Positions 8,019 to 16,784 of a stretch of 64,000 nucleotides of DNA are shown here, one piece after another; positions within the stretch are counted from its first letter, which is position 1; each line of letters starts with the position of its first letter. The notes under the pieces were generated by a model. The model was not told the DNA's origin and did no database searches. It worked only from the letters and a program-made list of their open reading frames with translations. The translations under genes and the position numbers were made by a program. This DNA is from Clostridium_AQ sp900552125 (lineage in GTDB: Bacteria > Bacillota_I > Bacilli_A > Erysipelotrichales > Erysipelotrichaceae), in the NCBI GenBank assembly GCA_037892765.1, contig JBBKBW010000009.1, one strand, 5' to 3'.

Positions 8019-8402
8019 ATGATCTTAGGTGAATCTTTAGAGGACTACTTAGAAACTTTGTTAATTCTAGGCAAAGAAAATGAAAAAATTCGCTGTGTTG
8101 ATGTTGCAAAAAGAATGAATGTTTCTAAACCAAGCGTTAATAAAGCAATGAATGTTTTAAAAGAAAAGGGATACGTTCAACAAGAAACATATGGGGATAT
8201 TCATTTTACACCCGAAGGAAAAGAACTTGCGGAAAAAGTTTATCAACGCCATACTACCGTTCAATCTTTTTTACAGCATGTTTTAGGTGTAGATGAAGAA
8301 ACTGCTGAGGAAGAAGCTTGTCATATAGAACATGTTATTAGCGAAGATACTTTTATAAAAATTAAAGACTTTTTAGAAAATTATACTTCTAATAAAGACT
8401 AA
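8019..8402 (+). CDS. DtxR/MntR-family metal-dependent repressor
   Basis: This 127-residue protein is a DtxR/MntR-type winged-helix repressor. The N-terminal HTH is ESLEDYLETLLIL followed by RCVDVAKRMNVSKPSVNKAM and the wing GYVQQETYGDIHFTPEG. The C-terminal helical dimerisation/metal domain contains KVYQRHTTVQSFLQHVLGV and EEEACHIEHVIS, which supply the E-x-x-C/H and H-x-x-H type ligands used for Mn2+ or Fe2+. It is short, without an SH3 domain, like MntR. I chose the ATG at 8019 because AGAGGTG lies 8 nt before it. It probably regulates metal uptake genes and perhaps its own operon through the palindrome at 7541-7563. Confidence 0.85.
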   Translation: MILGESLEDYLETLLILGKENEKIRCVDVAKRMNVSKPSVNKAMNVLKEKGYVQQETYGDIHFTPEGKELAEKVYQRHTTVQSFLQHVLGVDEETAEEEACHIEHVISEDTFIKIKDFLENYTSNKD

Positions 8403-8436
8403 AAAAACATATTTATTCGTTTTTGATACAGTAAGT

Positions 8437-8480
8437 AAAAGAGATATACATTACTATTCATAGTTAGTGTATATCTCTTT
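8437..8480. terminator. Bidirectional terminator, MntR-like gene / tatD
   Basis: The long inverted repeat AAAGAGATATACA / TGTATATCTCTTT has T-tracts on both strands. It serves both converging genes. Confidence 0.8.
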
Positions 8481-8483
8481 CTT

Positions 8484-9251
8484 TTATACATTAAATAATT
8501 TCTTATAGTTTTCTCGTAACTGTTCTGCAGCCATTTTACGATCTACATTTTTAATTTCACAAAGCTTTTCAAATGTATATCGTACATAGCTAGGTTCATT
8601 TTGTTTTCCACGATATGGATGTGGTGTTAGATATGGACTATCTGTTTCCACAAAGATATGTTCCAAATCAATTGCTTCCGCAACAGCTGGGGCATGTCTA
8701 GAATTTTTAAATGTCAGTGGTCCTCCAAATGAAATATAAAATCCCATTTTTACAAATTGTTTAGCAACTTCAACACTTCCGCTAAAACAATGAATAATAC
8801 CTTTATGTCCACTATACTTGTCTAAAACATCTAAAGTATCCTGAGTAGCTTCACGCATATGAATCAATACTGGTTTATCATACTTTTTCGCTAACTCTAG
8901 CTGACGGATGAAACCTTGTATCTGGTCTTCTGGTTTTACATCATCCCAGTGATAATCTAATCCAATTTCTCCTACTGCGATGAGCTTATCTTCTTCCAGC
9001 AGTTCTTCCAATCGTTTAAAATCACTTTCTTCTACCTCATATAAATCATTAGGATGAAATCCTAAGGCAATATCAAATAAATTAGGATACTGGATCTTTA
9101 ATTGAGCTGCTCTTTCATATTCTTCTAAGTTTGTACAAATAATTAGCATTCTCTCAATATTTTCTTTTTTTGCTTTTTCAATAATTTCTTCAATGTGATC
9201 AAATAAAGAATCACATGTAACATGACAATGTGTATCAATTAAACGAAACAT
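8484..9251 (-). CDS. tatD: TatD-family metal-dependent DNase/hydrolase
   Basis: This 255-residue TIM-barrel metallohydrolase of the TatD (YabD/YcfH) family has a usual length of ~255. The metal ligands are all visible: HCH (His8, His10), GEIGLDYHW with Glu, VLIHMREA with His, GIIHCFSGS with His and FVETDSPYLTP with Asp. TatD proteins act as 3'-5' DNases and in nucleic-acid repair or turnover in the cytoplasm; substrate assignments vary. It follows mnmE with a 9-nt gap, so the two form an operon. AAGGAGATATT lies before the ATG. Confidence 0.9.
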   Translation of the reverse strand: MFRLIDTHCHVTCDSLFDHIEEIIEKAKKENIERMLIICTNLEEYERAAQLKIQYPNLFDIALGFHPNDLYEVEESDFKRLEELLEEDKLIAVGEIGLDYHWDDVKPEDQIQGFIRQLELAKKYDKPVLIHMREATQDTLDVLDKYSGHKGIIHCFSGSVEVAKQFVKMGFYISFGGPLTFKNSRHAPAVAEAIDLEHIFVETDSPYLTPHPYRGKQNEPSYVRYTFEKLCEIKNVDRKMAAEQLRENYKKLFNV

Positions 9252-9260
9252 AATATCTCC

Positions 9261-10592
9261 TTATTTTCCTAAACAGAAGTTTGAGAAGAGAGTATCTAAT
9301 AAATCTTCTCTATGAACTTCTCCTAATATTTCTTTTAATGATGTATAAGCTTCCTGTATATCAATTTCTACAATGTCAAGCTCCATTCCATATTCCATAG
9401 AGCGTAATGCTTGTTTCATGCTATTTTCTGCTTTCATCATTAAAGAAATCTGTCGCTCATTATTTAATAGCGGCTCCTCTAAAACAATTTTATGCACATC
9501 AAATAATCGATGAATTTCTTGTATAAGAGCATCAATATCTTTTTGATAAGCAGAAATACAAATTCCTTCATTTACTGAAGATATATCTGCTTTATTATGT
9601 ACAATAATCCGTGTTTTATCTTTTGTTAAGTCTAATAATTCCTGATCTTGAGCATCTAATTCTCTACTGCTATCTAGTACTACTATGACTAACTGGGCTT
9701 CATTAATGGCCTGAAGACTCCGCTGTATTCCAATTTTTTCAACAACATCATCAGTTTCTCGAATTCCCGCTGTATCTATTAATCTTAATGTTAAACCTTG
9801 TAGATGTATCTGTCCTTCTACAATATCTCTAGTCGTTCCCGCAATGTCTGTCACAATTGCTTTTTCTTCTTCTAAAAGCGCATTTAGTAAACTGCTTTTT
9901 CCTACATTGGGCTTTCCGACAATAGCAGTTTTAATCCCTTCTTTCATTAGCTGTCCACTTTGCGCATGATCTAAGATATTAGAAATTTTATCAAGCCATT
10001 GTTTAGCTTTAGGCTGAATAATATCTGTAGTCAGCTGTTCAACATCATCATATTCTGGATAGTCAATATTTACCTCTATATTTGCGATAATATCTAAAAG
10101 GTCTTGAATTAGCGGGTCTAAAAGTTTCTTAACACTTCCCTTTATTCCTTGCATAGCCATTTTCGCATTTTCATTCGTATTAGCTAATATCATATCATTT
10201 ATCGCTTCAGCCTGCGTTAAATCGATTCTACCATTTAAAAAGGCACGCTGTGTAAATTCACCTGGGTTCGCTAAACGAGCTCCATAAGCTAGACATAAGC
10301 GAAGAATTTTCTTTGTGATAAATCTTCCTCCGTGGCAATTAATTTCTACGAGATCCTCACAAGTAAAAGTTTTAGGTGCATGAAAAACGCTTACTAAAAC
10401 CTCATCTATTGTCTCATCATTTTCAGGATCAATAATATAACCATAACTAATCGTATTGCTTTTTTTCTTCATTATATCAAAGCTTACTATCCGATTCGCA
10501 ATTGCTAGGGCATCACTTCCACTCATACGAATGATGGAAATAGCTCCATCAACCGCTGCAGTAGATATTGCCGCTATTGTGTCATTCAACAT
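9261..10592 (-). CDS. mnmE: tRNA modification GTPase MnmE
   Basis: MnmE with MnmG places the carboxymethylaminomethyl group on U34 of certain tRNAs. The 443-residue protein has the N-terminal folate-binding/dimerisation domain (TIAAISTAAVDGAISIIRMSG, FTCEDLVEINCHGG), the G domain with G1 GKPNVGKSSLL, G2/G3 VTDIAGTTRD and DTAGIRETDDVVEKIGI, G4 NKAD, and the C-terminal CxGK tail (FCLGK) with its catalytic Cys. I place the start at 10592 (MLNDTIAAIS) because GCAGGTGG lies just before it; an in-frame ATG 15 nt upstream (10607) has no such RBS. It is in an operon with tatD. Confidence 0.95.
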   Translation of the reverse strand: MLNDTIAAISTAAVDGAISIIRMSGSDALAIANRIVSFDIMKKKSNTISYGYIIDPENDETIDEVLVSVFHAPKTFTCEDLVEINCHGGRFITKKILRLCLAYGARLANPGEFTQRAFLNGRIDLTQAEAINDMILANTNENAKMAMQGIKGSVKKLLDPLIQDLLDIIANIEVNIDYPEYDDVEQLTTDIIQPKAKQWLDKISNILDHAQSGQLMKEGIKTAIVGKPNVGKSSLLNALLEEEKAIVTDIAGTTRDIVEGQIHLQGLTLRLIDTAGIRETDDVVEKIGIQRSLQAINEAQLVIVVLDSSRELDAQDQELLDLTKDKTRIIVHNKADISSVNEGICISAYQKDIDALIQEIHRLFDVHKIVLEEPLLNNERQISLMMKAENSMKQALRSMEYGMELDIVEIDIQEAYTSLKEILGEVHREDLLDTLFSNFCLGK

Positions 10593-10635
10593 AAAACCAC
10601 CTGCCATTCTACGTTATTGTATCATATATTACTGA

Positions 10636-10667
10636 TAAAAAAAGGTTAACATTAAGAAACCTTTTTA
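10636..10667 (-). terminator. Terminator of the LuxR-type regulator gene
   Basis: On the minus strand, stem AAAAAGGTT / AACCTTTTT with a 10-nt loop is followed by a seven-T tract, directly after the stop of the upstream gene. Confidence 0.8.
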
Positions 10668-10668
10668 T

Positions 10669-11160
10669 CTAATTATTCTCATTCTCTTCCGATATAGATT
10701 CTTGTTTTTCTTCTTGCAGTACATTGTCACATATACCAATCTGATGTTCTTCCATTCTCTCTAACGCTAGCTCATATAATGCAAGAAATATCTTTGCCTG
10801 TCTTGCTTTTTCACGAAAAACAAATCGCTGATGTCGTACCGTAGAAGCACTCGTATTTGTTAGTGCCGCAATCTCTTTATCATTTTTCCCTTCATATATA
10901 TATTGTAAAAGTGTTTTCTGTACCTCTGTCATTCCACTTTCTTTTTTATCTAACTGCAATAATTTCTCAAAAACAGATCGATGTTCTTTCTGAATATGAA
11001 TTTGTACTGCTTTTTCTGCCCGATAAAAATGTCCATCAATTGGAAAGATTTCACCATCTTCAAAAACAGCATCACAATAGTTACAACAATATCTCTTATG
11101 TTTATCTTTTGTATAACCATTTTTTATATCCTCAAAACATTTTTCTTTAATAAACTTCAT
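10669..11160 (-). CDS. Zinc-binding LuxR/GerE-type HTH regulator
   Basis: This 163-residue protein has two parts. The N-terminal ~60 residues hold CCNYCDAVFEDGEIFPI and VQIHIQKEH, an arrangement of Cys and His (C-C-x-x-C ... H-x-x-x-x-H) that suggests a zinc site. Residues ~75-140 hold a LuxR/GerE-type HTH: MTEVQKTLLQYIYEGKNDKE, then IAALTNTSASTVRHQRFVFR. The tail is acidic. Proteins of this layout are annotated as LuxR C-terminal-related regulators with unknown targets. The ATG at 11160 is preferred over a GTG 9 nt upstream because AGGTG lies 6 nt before it. It is transcribed toward mnmE but has its own terminator. Confidence 0.7.
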   Translation of the reverse strand: MKFIKEKCFEDIKNGYTKDKHKRYCCNYCDAVFEDGEIFPIDGHFYRAEKAVQIHIQKEHRSVFEKLLQLDKKESGMTEVQKTLLQYIYEGKNDKEIAALTNTSASTVRHQRFVFREKARQAKIFLALYELALERMEEHQIGICDNVLQEEKQESISEENENN

Positions 11161-11277
11161 GTTAATCACCTATCCGCCAATAAGAAATACGTTAGTCATT
11201 ATAGCATATTTTTTGAGATAGTCATATCATAAAGCTTTTATTCCATAAATGTCAATTAAAGATTTCTTAAGTTATTA

Positions 11278-12030
11278 CTAATTCGCAATCTGATGGTGAA
11301 AAACTGCTGATGAAGTATCAATAACCTGAAACTCATATCCTTGTGATATCATACTTTTTAAAATAATAGGAAGAGCTTCAACTGTATTTTTATTTCCTTT
11401 TCCATCATGCATTAAAATCATAACTTCATTTTTCCCTCGAATTTCCTTTAACGCTGTATTAATCAATGATGCTGTACTCATATTACTGTTTCCATCTCCA
11501 TTAGAAGCATTCCAATCAAAGTACAAATATCCTTTTTCTGTAACTGCATCAGTTAATACTTTCATAATACCCGCACTATAATTTTTTGAAACTGTATTAC
11601 TGCTTCCTCCTGGAAAACGTAAAATCATAGATAACTGACCTGTCTGTTTGACAATAATATCTTGAATCATGTCAATATCCTCAAAGTATGCTTCTTCACT
11701 TGAATAAATTGACTCATAATCATGAGAAAACGTATGTATGCCAATTATATGCCCTGCATCTTTTTCTTTTTTTATCATATCGTAATACTCTTTATTTAAT
11801 CCCGTTACAAAAAAAGTTGCTTTTACCTTATAAGTATCTAAAATATTTAAGATTTCTTCTGTATTCTTACTGGGACCATCATCAAATGTCAGATAAGCAA
11901 CCTTTTTTTCAGTATTTACCAGTATTAAATCTTCTGGTATATAAGTATTTATATATGCGAATAAACACCAGACAGTTCCTAGAAAAGCTAAACAAGAGAT
12001 TACTACATACTTCCATACTTCTTTTTTCAT
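11278..12030 (-). CDS. Membrane-anchored polysaccharide deacetylase (CE4/NodB)
   Basis: This 250-residue protein has an N-terminal signal anchor (about 8-27) and a NodB domain facing outside. The CE4 motifs are present: AYLTFDDGPS (motif 1, two Asp), GIHTFSHDY (motif 2, H-x3-H metal ligands), LRFPGGSSN (motif 3), YFDWNASNGD (motif 4) and MILMHDGKG (motif 5, His). It should remove acetyl groups from peptidoglycan GlcNAc or MurNAc or another wall polysaccharide, which commonly gives lysozyme resistance or takes part in sporulation. The ATG follows GGAGTGATATT. It stands alone, and the divergent gene at 12147 is unknown. Confidence 0.9.
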   Translation of the reverse strand: MKKEVWKYVVISCLAFLGTVWCLFAYINTYIPEDLILVNTEKKVAYLTFDDGPSKNTEEILNILDTYKVKATFFVTGLNKEYYDMIKKEKDAGHIIGIHTFSHDYESIYSSEEAYFEDIDMIQDIIVKQTGQLSMILRFPGGSSNTVSKNYSAGIMKVLTDAVTEKGYLYFDWNASNGDGNSNMSTASLINTALKEIRGKNEVMILMHDGKGNKNTVEALPIILKSMISQGYEFQVIDTSSAVFHHQIAN

Positions 12031-12146
12031 AATATCACTCCTTACGACTTAGTTTACCCTAATCCTTACTTCCTATAAGCCTTCTCGAAATCATTATCAT
12101 AAGTATAAGAATCATGATATAATTGAAAAACAAAGGAGGCATTTAC

Positions 12147-12911
12147 ATGCAGTACAATAATTCAATAATTTCAGCCTTTCTTAATGGCACAGACATAACA
12201 AATGAAAAATGCTTTTGTCTTTTAAAGAACTATAAAGCACCTGATATCAAAAGAAAAGACATTGTCAAAGAGCTTGATTATCAGTTAAAAATGATTATAG
12301 ATGAATTTCCTACCTTTAATAAAGATTTATTAAAGAAAATATATCCAGACATGAAAAAAGAGCTAAACAATCTTTGTATTCTAACTGTTGTTGGGACAGA
12401 ACAAAATTGTATAGTAGAAAAAGAAGATACAGTTTATATCTTAATCGATTTAATACATATTGCGAATTATACTCGTATTGTTTCTCAAATGGTATACATT
12501 ATGCAAAATTATCTAACTTTAGAAATTACAAAATATCTAATCACAAGACAATATCCACTTACCTCAAATAATTACATAGATATTTTAAATCACTTGTCAT
12601 TTACAAATGGCCTTGCAAATTATCTTGCTTGGAATGAATCTTGTGATAATTACATTTTCTATACACCAAAATATGACACTTATAAAGAAAAAAGTTTTGG
12701 GTTATTAGCCCAGGCATTGCAGATAGAGGATATCTCTTTACAACACAAAATATTAGAAAGTATTCCATCTACAGATTTTTGGAATCAATTTCCTATCATT
12801 GCAGGCATGTTCTTTTTTGATGATGTATATAGAGAAAAAGGTTATGATGGTATCCTTGAGCTTTATAATCATGGTCCTAAAGATTTTATTCATAATATTT
12901 ATTTCAGTTAG
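12147..12911 (+). CDS. Uncharacterised protein, degenerate gluzincin-like
   Basis: I do not recognise this 254-residue soluble protein by name. The start ATG follows AAAGGAGGCATTTAC. Its layout resembles DUF2268/DUF5700-type putative zinc proteases. A helix IVSQMVYIMQNYLTLEI (about 112-128) lies where H-E-x-x-H would be. It is followed by NGLANYLAW, where the G-L-A-E-Y third-ligand motif would be, and a C-terminal AGMFFFDDVYREKGYDGILE helix pair. The His and Glu ligands are missing, so any relation would be to an inactive form. This is inference. No signal peptide is seen. It is alone with its own terminator, divergent from the deacetylase gene. Confidence 0.6.
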   Translation: MQYNNSIISAFLNGTDITNEKCFCLLKNYKAPDIKRKDIVKELDYQLKMIIDEFPTFNKDLLKKIYPDMKKELNNLCILTVVGTEQNCIVEKEDTVYILIDLIHIANYTRIVSQMVYIMQNYLTLEITKYLITRQYPLTSNNYIDILNHLSFTNGLANYLAWNESCDNYIFYTPKYDTYKEKSFGLLAQALQIEDISLQHKILESIPSTDFWNQFPIIAGMFFFDDVYREKGYDGILELYNHGPKDFIHNIYFS

Positions 12912-12915
12912 TAGT

Positions 12916-12965
12916 AAAGCCAATGATCAGGTAAGAGAATTACTTTCTTCATTGGCTTTATTTTT
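12916..12965 (+). terminator. Terminator of the 12147 gene
   Basis: An 11-bp perfect stem AAAGCCAATGA / TCATTGGCTTT with a 22-nt loop is followed by ATTTTT. Confidence 0.8.
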
Positions 12966-12986
12966 AGAGTTAATATACAAATATAA

Positions 12987-13025
12987 GTAAAACAGCAGCA
13001 TCTATCATTAGATACTGCTGTTTAT
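12987..13025 (-). terminator. Terminator of the glmU-prs-DUF1622 operon
   Basis: On the minus strand, stem AAACAGCAGTATCT / AGATGCTGCTGTTT (one mismatch) is followed by TTAC after a short T-run. It lies just past the DUF1622 stop. Confidence 0.75.
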
Positions 13026-13030
13026 GCTTA

Positions 13031-13387
13031 TTAATAATTATTAGGAGATGCCTCACTAGGCTTTCCATGTTCTTTTTCTGCCTTCATTTCATAATGAATC
13101 ATTAATGATAATAGAGCACGTAATAAGATAATTGCTCCTAATACATATATTTCTGTAATGTTTCTGACAAGAACAGTTTTTAGAATCTCAGCACCCATTT
13201 TAAATTCTAAACCTAATGCCAGAGCATTTGCTAATTCAATACGAATAGGATATTGTTTTCGGTTAATAAGCGTTAGTACATAATGAATAAACGCTTTTAA
13301 TGATCCAATAGTAACAACTATGATACCTACAATCTCGATGAAAGAGATAATTTCAGGTAACATAACTTCAATTAAATGTTCTAGCAT
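13031..13387 (-). CDS. DUF1622 family membrane protein
   Basis: This 118-residue protein has three hydrophobic segments (about 12-33, 46-58 weak, and 72-97) and a hydrophilic C-terminal tail ending EASPNNY. The family signature is visible as IGSLKAFIHYVLTLINRKQ, then IRIELANALALGLEFKMGAE and ILLRALLSLMIHYEM. DUF1622 proteins are conserved small membrane proteins without an assigned role. The gene lies 21 nt after prs and ends the glmU-prs unit, so it is probably co-transcribed, but there is no obvious pathway link. Confidence 0.85.
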   Translation of the reverse strand: MLEHLIEVMLPEIISFIEIVGIIVVTIGSLKAFIHYVLTLINRKQYPIRIELANALALGLEFKMGAEILKTVLVRNITEIYVLGAIILLRALLSLMIHYEMKAEKEHGKPSEASPNNY

Positions 13388-13408
13388 GATGCTTCCTTTC
13401 TACAACTC

Positions 13409-14362
13409 TTATTCTGCGTATTTTGAAACAACTTCGCTAACTGGTCTGCTTTCTTCAACAGCTTTAATTACTTGTCCTAACACTGGTCCAACAGATAAAA
13501 CTTTCATTTTAGGATATTGTGCTGCTTTTTCAGTTTGATCAATTGTATTTGTACATACAAATCCTTCTAAACGACTATTATTTAATCGTTCAATTGCAGG
13601 GCCTGATAAAACTCCATGTACACAAGATGCATATACTGCAGTAGCACCTTTTTCATACAGCATATCAATACCAGCAGTTAATGTACCTGCTGTATCTACA
13701 ATATCATCTACAATGACAGCAGTTTTTCCATTAACGTCACCTATAATATTCATTGCTTCCGCAACATTTGGTCTTGGACGACGTTTGTCAATAATTGCAA
13801 GTGGTGCATGAAGGATTTCCGCAAGTCTTCTTGCTCGAGTAGTACCTCCATGATCAGGTGATACAACAACAATATCTTTTAGATTCAAGCTCTTGAAATA
13901 TTTTCCAATAATGCAGATAGCAGAAATATCATCTGCAGGAATATTAAAGAATCCCTGAATCTGAGTTGCGTGAAGTTCCATCGTAATAACACGATTTGCT
14001 CCAGCTTTTTCTAATAAATCTGCAACTAACTTTGATGTTATTGGCTGTCTTGGCTTAGCCTTACGATCCTGACGTGCATAGCCAAAATATGGCATCACGA
14101 CAGAGATATGACCGGCGCTAGCACGTTTACAGGCATCAATGGCAATCAGTACTTCCATGATGTTGCTAGAGACAGGTGCACATGTAGATTGTACAATATA
14201 CACATTTTTACCGCGCACAGACTCCCCTAATTCTACCATGATCTCCCCGTCAGAGAAGTGCTTTACATCACATTGACCCAAAGGTATCCCTAATTCTCCA
14301 ACGATTTCATTTGCTAATTCAACACTTGAAGTTAGCGCAAAGACTACTGTTTTGTTTTCCAT
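13409..14362 (-). CDS. prs: Ribose-phosphate pyrophosphokinase
   Basis: PRPP synthase makes 5-phosphoribosyl diphosphate from ribose 5-phosphate and ATP for nucleotide, His, Trp and NAD synthesis. The length of 317 residues is typical of the class I hexameric enzymes. Diagnostic stretches are KHFSDGEIMVELGESVRGK, YFGYARQDRKAKPRQPITSK, VSPDHGGTTRAR, the catalytic-loop KRRPRPN and the PRPP-binding AVIVDDIVDTAGTL. The gene lies 24 nt behind glmU, the same glmU-prs pairing as in Bacillus (gcaD-prs), linking cell-wall precursor and nucleotide supply. Confidence 0.97.
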   Translation of the reverse strand: MENKTVVFALTSSVELANEIVGELGIPLGQCDVKHFSDGEIMVELGESVRGKNVYIVQSTCAPVSSNIMEVLIAIDACKRASAGHISVVMPYFGYARQDRKAKPRQPITSKLVADLLEKAGANRVITMELHATQIQGFFNIPADDISAICIIGKYFKSLNLKDIVVVSPDHGGTTRARRLAEILHAPLAIIDKRRPRPNVAEAMNIIGDVNGKTAVIVDDIVDTAGTLTAGIDMLYEKGATAVYASCVHGVLSGPAIERLNNSRLEGFVCTNTIDQTEKAAQYPKMKVLSVGPVLGQVIKAVEESRPVSEVVSKYAE

Positions 14363-14386
14363 TGTTTTTAATTCCCTGTTCCTTTC

Positions 14387-15742
14387 CTACTTATTTTTAT
14401 ACTTTGTTCCAAATCCTTTTTTTATGGACTGTCGTGCTCTGGCAATTCCCATATCACCATCTTCTACAGAATCGGTTATGGTTGACCCTGCCGCCAGTAA
14501 GGCATTCTCACCAATCGTTACTGGTGCAATTAAATTACAATTGCTTCCAATAAAGGCTCCATCATGTACAACGGTACGGAATTTATTTTTACCATCATAG
14601 TTAACAGTAACAACTCCACAACCTACATTTATTTTCTTACCAAAGTCAGAATCTCCGATGTAAGTTAAATGTGCACACTTACTGCCATCACCAAAGTGAG
14701 AGTTTTTAAATTCTACAAAGTTTCCAATTCGGCAATCTTCCATGATTTCTGTATTGTTTCTTAAGTGTGACATTGGTCCAACAGTAGAACGAGCTCCAAC
14801 ACTGCTTTCTACCACTTTGCTGCTGTCAATCACTACATCATCATGAATTGTCGCATTACGTAAAAATGAATTCGGAAGAATAGTTACATTCTTTCCAATT
14901 ACCGATTTACCTTGAATATGAACATTTGGATAAATCGTAGTATCTTCACCAATTACAACATCTTTATCAATATACGTATTCTCAGGATCAATAATAGTTA
15001 CTCCATTACGCATATGCAATTCATTTACATGATGTTTCATATAAGCATTAGCTTTTGCTAAATCCACACGATCATTTACCCCCATTGTTTCATCTGGATC
15101 TTCTACGATCATAGCATTTACCTTTTGACCTTTTTTATTAAATATTTCCACAAGATCAGTAAGATAATACTCATTCTGTGCATTATCGTTGGTAATTTCT
15201 TTTAATCCCTCAAATAATGCTTGATTGTTAAAGCAGAAAATTCCAGTGTTGATTTCCTTAATTTTTAATTCTTCATCACTGCAGTCCTTTGCTTCAACGA
15301 TTTTCTCAACCATACCATCTTCATTTCGTACAATACGACCATATTGCGCCCCACTTTCCAATACACTCGTTAATACTGTACAAGCATGATTTGCATTGCT
15401 TTCAAAAGCTTTTAGAATAGTTTCTTTTTGAATACATGGTCCATCTCCATTTAATACAATCGTATCTCCAGATAGACCTTCTAGCATAGTAGCCTGCATA
15501 ACTGCATGACCTGTGCCAAGCTGTGGTTCCTGTACTGCATATTCTACACGATCCTGCAGATATTCTTTAACACTATCTGCACCATGCCCTACAACAACTA
15601 CAATACGCTCTACTCCACATTCCTGTAAAGTATCTACGATATGTCCTATCATAGGTTTGTTTAATACAGGATGCATTACTTTATTCAATGCTGACTTCAT
15701 TCTTGTGCCTTTTCCAGCAGCTAAAACAATAGCAGATTTCAT
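14387..15742 (-). CDS. glmU: Bifunctional UDP-GlcNAc pyrophosphorylase/acetyltransferase
   Basis: GlmU acetylates glucosamine-1-P and then couples it to UTP to give UDP-GlcNAc for peptidoglycan and teichoic acid synthesis. The 451-residue length is normal. The N-terminal uridyltransferase domain shows VLAAGKGTRMKSALNKVMHP and VQEPQLGTGHAVM and LNGDGPCI (DGD-type metal site). From about residue 250 a left-handed beta helix of hexapeptide repeats carries the acetyltransferase site (HLRNNTEI, FVEFKNSHFGDGSKCAHLTY, CGVVTVNYDGKNK). AGGTATGTTTTT precedes the ATG, giving a moderate RBS. It is first gene of the glmU-prs-DUF1622 unit. Confidence 0.97.
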   Translation of the reverse strand: MKSAIVLAAGKGTRMKSALNKVMHPVLNKPMIGHIVDTLQECGVERIVVVVGHGADSVKEYLQDRVEYAVQEPQLGTGHAVMQATMLEGLSGDTIVLNGDGPCIQKETILKAFESNANHACTVLTSVLESGAQYGRIVRNEDGMVEKIVEAKDCSDEELKIKEINTGIFCFNNQALFEGLKEITNDNAQNEYYLTDLVEIFNKKGQKVNAMIVEDPDETMGVNDRVDLAKANAYMKHHVNELHMRNGVTIIDPENTYIDKDVVIGEDTTIYPNVHIQGKSVIGKNVTILPNSFLRNATIHDDVVIDSSKVVESSVGARSTVGPMSHLRNNTEIMEDCRIGNFVEFKNSHFGDGSKCAHLTYIGDSDFGKKINVGCGVVTVNYDGKNKFRTVVHDGAFIGSNCNLIAPVTIGENALLAAGSTITDSVEDGDMGIARARQSIKKGFGTKYKNK

Positions 15743-15921
15743 AAAAACATACCTCCAGTACTATTCTATCAAAAAGTGAGGCTAAAAAAAAGGTTATCCA
15801 GCCAATTCCTCAATAATTTTGATAGGAATTAAATACTATATCTTTAAAAAAACTAAATATTCTATTTCTTCCCCTTTTTCTAACTCTATGATATGATTAC
15901 CATAAAGTTAGGAGGAAATCT

Positions 15922-16698
15922 ATGGAGAAACAAATCTTCTTTTTTGATATCGATGGAACACTTGTAGATAGTACTACACATATTGTTCCTGAATCTACTA
16001 AACTTGCACTAAAAGCATTGAAACAGCAAGGCCATATTATCTGTATCTCAACAGGCCGATCCCTGCAATCCGTATGTGATAGCAAATTTGATCAGCTTGC
16101 AGATTGGGATATACTTTTATGTAATAATGGACAGGCAATATATAATGCAGAAAAAGAGCTTCTCTTTTCTAAACCAATTACACAACAGAGTGTTAATGCC
16201 TGTATTGATGTCGCCAACAAACAAAATGTACCACTTTTCATAATGACAGAAAACGATCAGCTATTAACTAAACAGCCAAATGATCACGTTATAATATCTT
16301 CTGCATTCTTTAAGGAGCAAATTCCTGAAGTTAAGCCATACCACCAGGAACCTGTAATTATGATGATTGCATATGGACCAATGGGATATGCATATGATGA
16401 ATACAAAGCAATTGATGGCATTGATATTCTACCTGGCCAATCTACTTATGCCGATGTGGTATTAAAAGGATTTCATAAGGGAATTGGCATTCAATTCATA
16501 TTGGAACACTTTCATATGAAAGAATATATTGCCTTTGGTGATAGTTTAAACGATGTAGAAATGTTAAAAAATGCTCGTATCGGAATTGCGATGGGCAACG
16601 GAGATGAAGAAGTAAAAAAACATGGGGATTATATCACAGAAGATGTGTCAGATGATGGTATATATAAAGCTCTTCAGCACTTCCAGATACTACCTTAA
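15922..16698 (+). CDS. Cof-type HAD phosphatase
   Basis: This 258-residue haloacid-dehalogenase-fold hydrolase belongs to the Cof/HAD-IIB subfamily. All four motifs are present: FFDIDGTLVD (I, nucleophile Asp), CISTGRS (II, Ser/Thr), VLKGFHKGIGIQ (III, Lys) and AFGDSLNDVEML (IV, Asp pair). The cap domain lies between II and III (about 85-185). Such enzymes dephosphorylate sugar phosphates or flavin/PLP-type phosphates; the substrate is not predictable here. AGGAGGAAATCT precedes the ATG. It is followed by a terminator and is divergent from glmU. Confidence 0.9.
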   Translation: MEKQIFFFDIDGTLVDSTTHIVPESTKLALKALKQQGHIICISTGRSLQSVCDSKFDQLADWDILLCNNGQAIYNAEKELLFSKPITQQSVNACIDVANKQNVPLFIMTENDQLLTKQPNDHVIISSAFFKEQIPEVKPYHQEPVIMMIAYGPMGYAYDEYKAIDGIDILPGQSTYADVVLKGFHKGIGIQFILEHFHMKEYIAFGDSLNDVEMLKNARIGIAMGNGDEEVKKHGDYITEDVSDDGIYKALQHFQILP

Positions 16699-16709
16699 TG
16701 AATTAAATT

Positions 16710-16733
16710 GTATCCTAATTAGGGATACTTTTT
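16710..16733 (+). terminator. Terminator of the Cof phosphatase gene
   Basis: Stem GTATCC/GGATAC with a 7-nt loop is followed by TTTTT. Confidence 0.7.
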
Positions 16734-16784
16734 CGTCATTTATTACTAAATATTTTATAAACTATGATAGGAAAGGAGATTATT

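Noticed and set aside
10857..11150. Plus-strand open frame of ~97 codons opposite the LuxR-type regulator
   Set aside because: It is antisense to a gene with clear Cys/His and HTH motifs, has low-complexity Phe/His-rich translation and no RBS.
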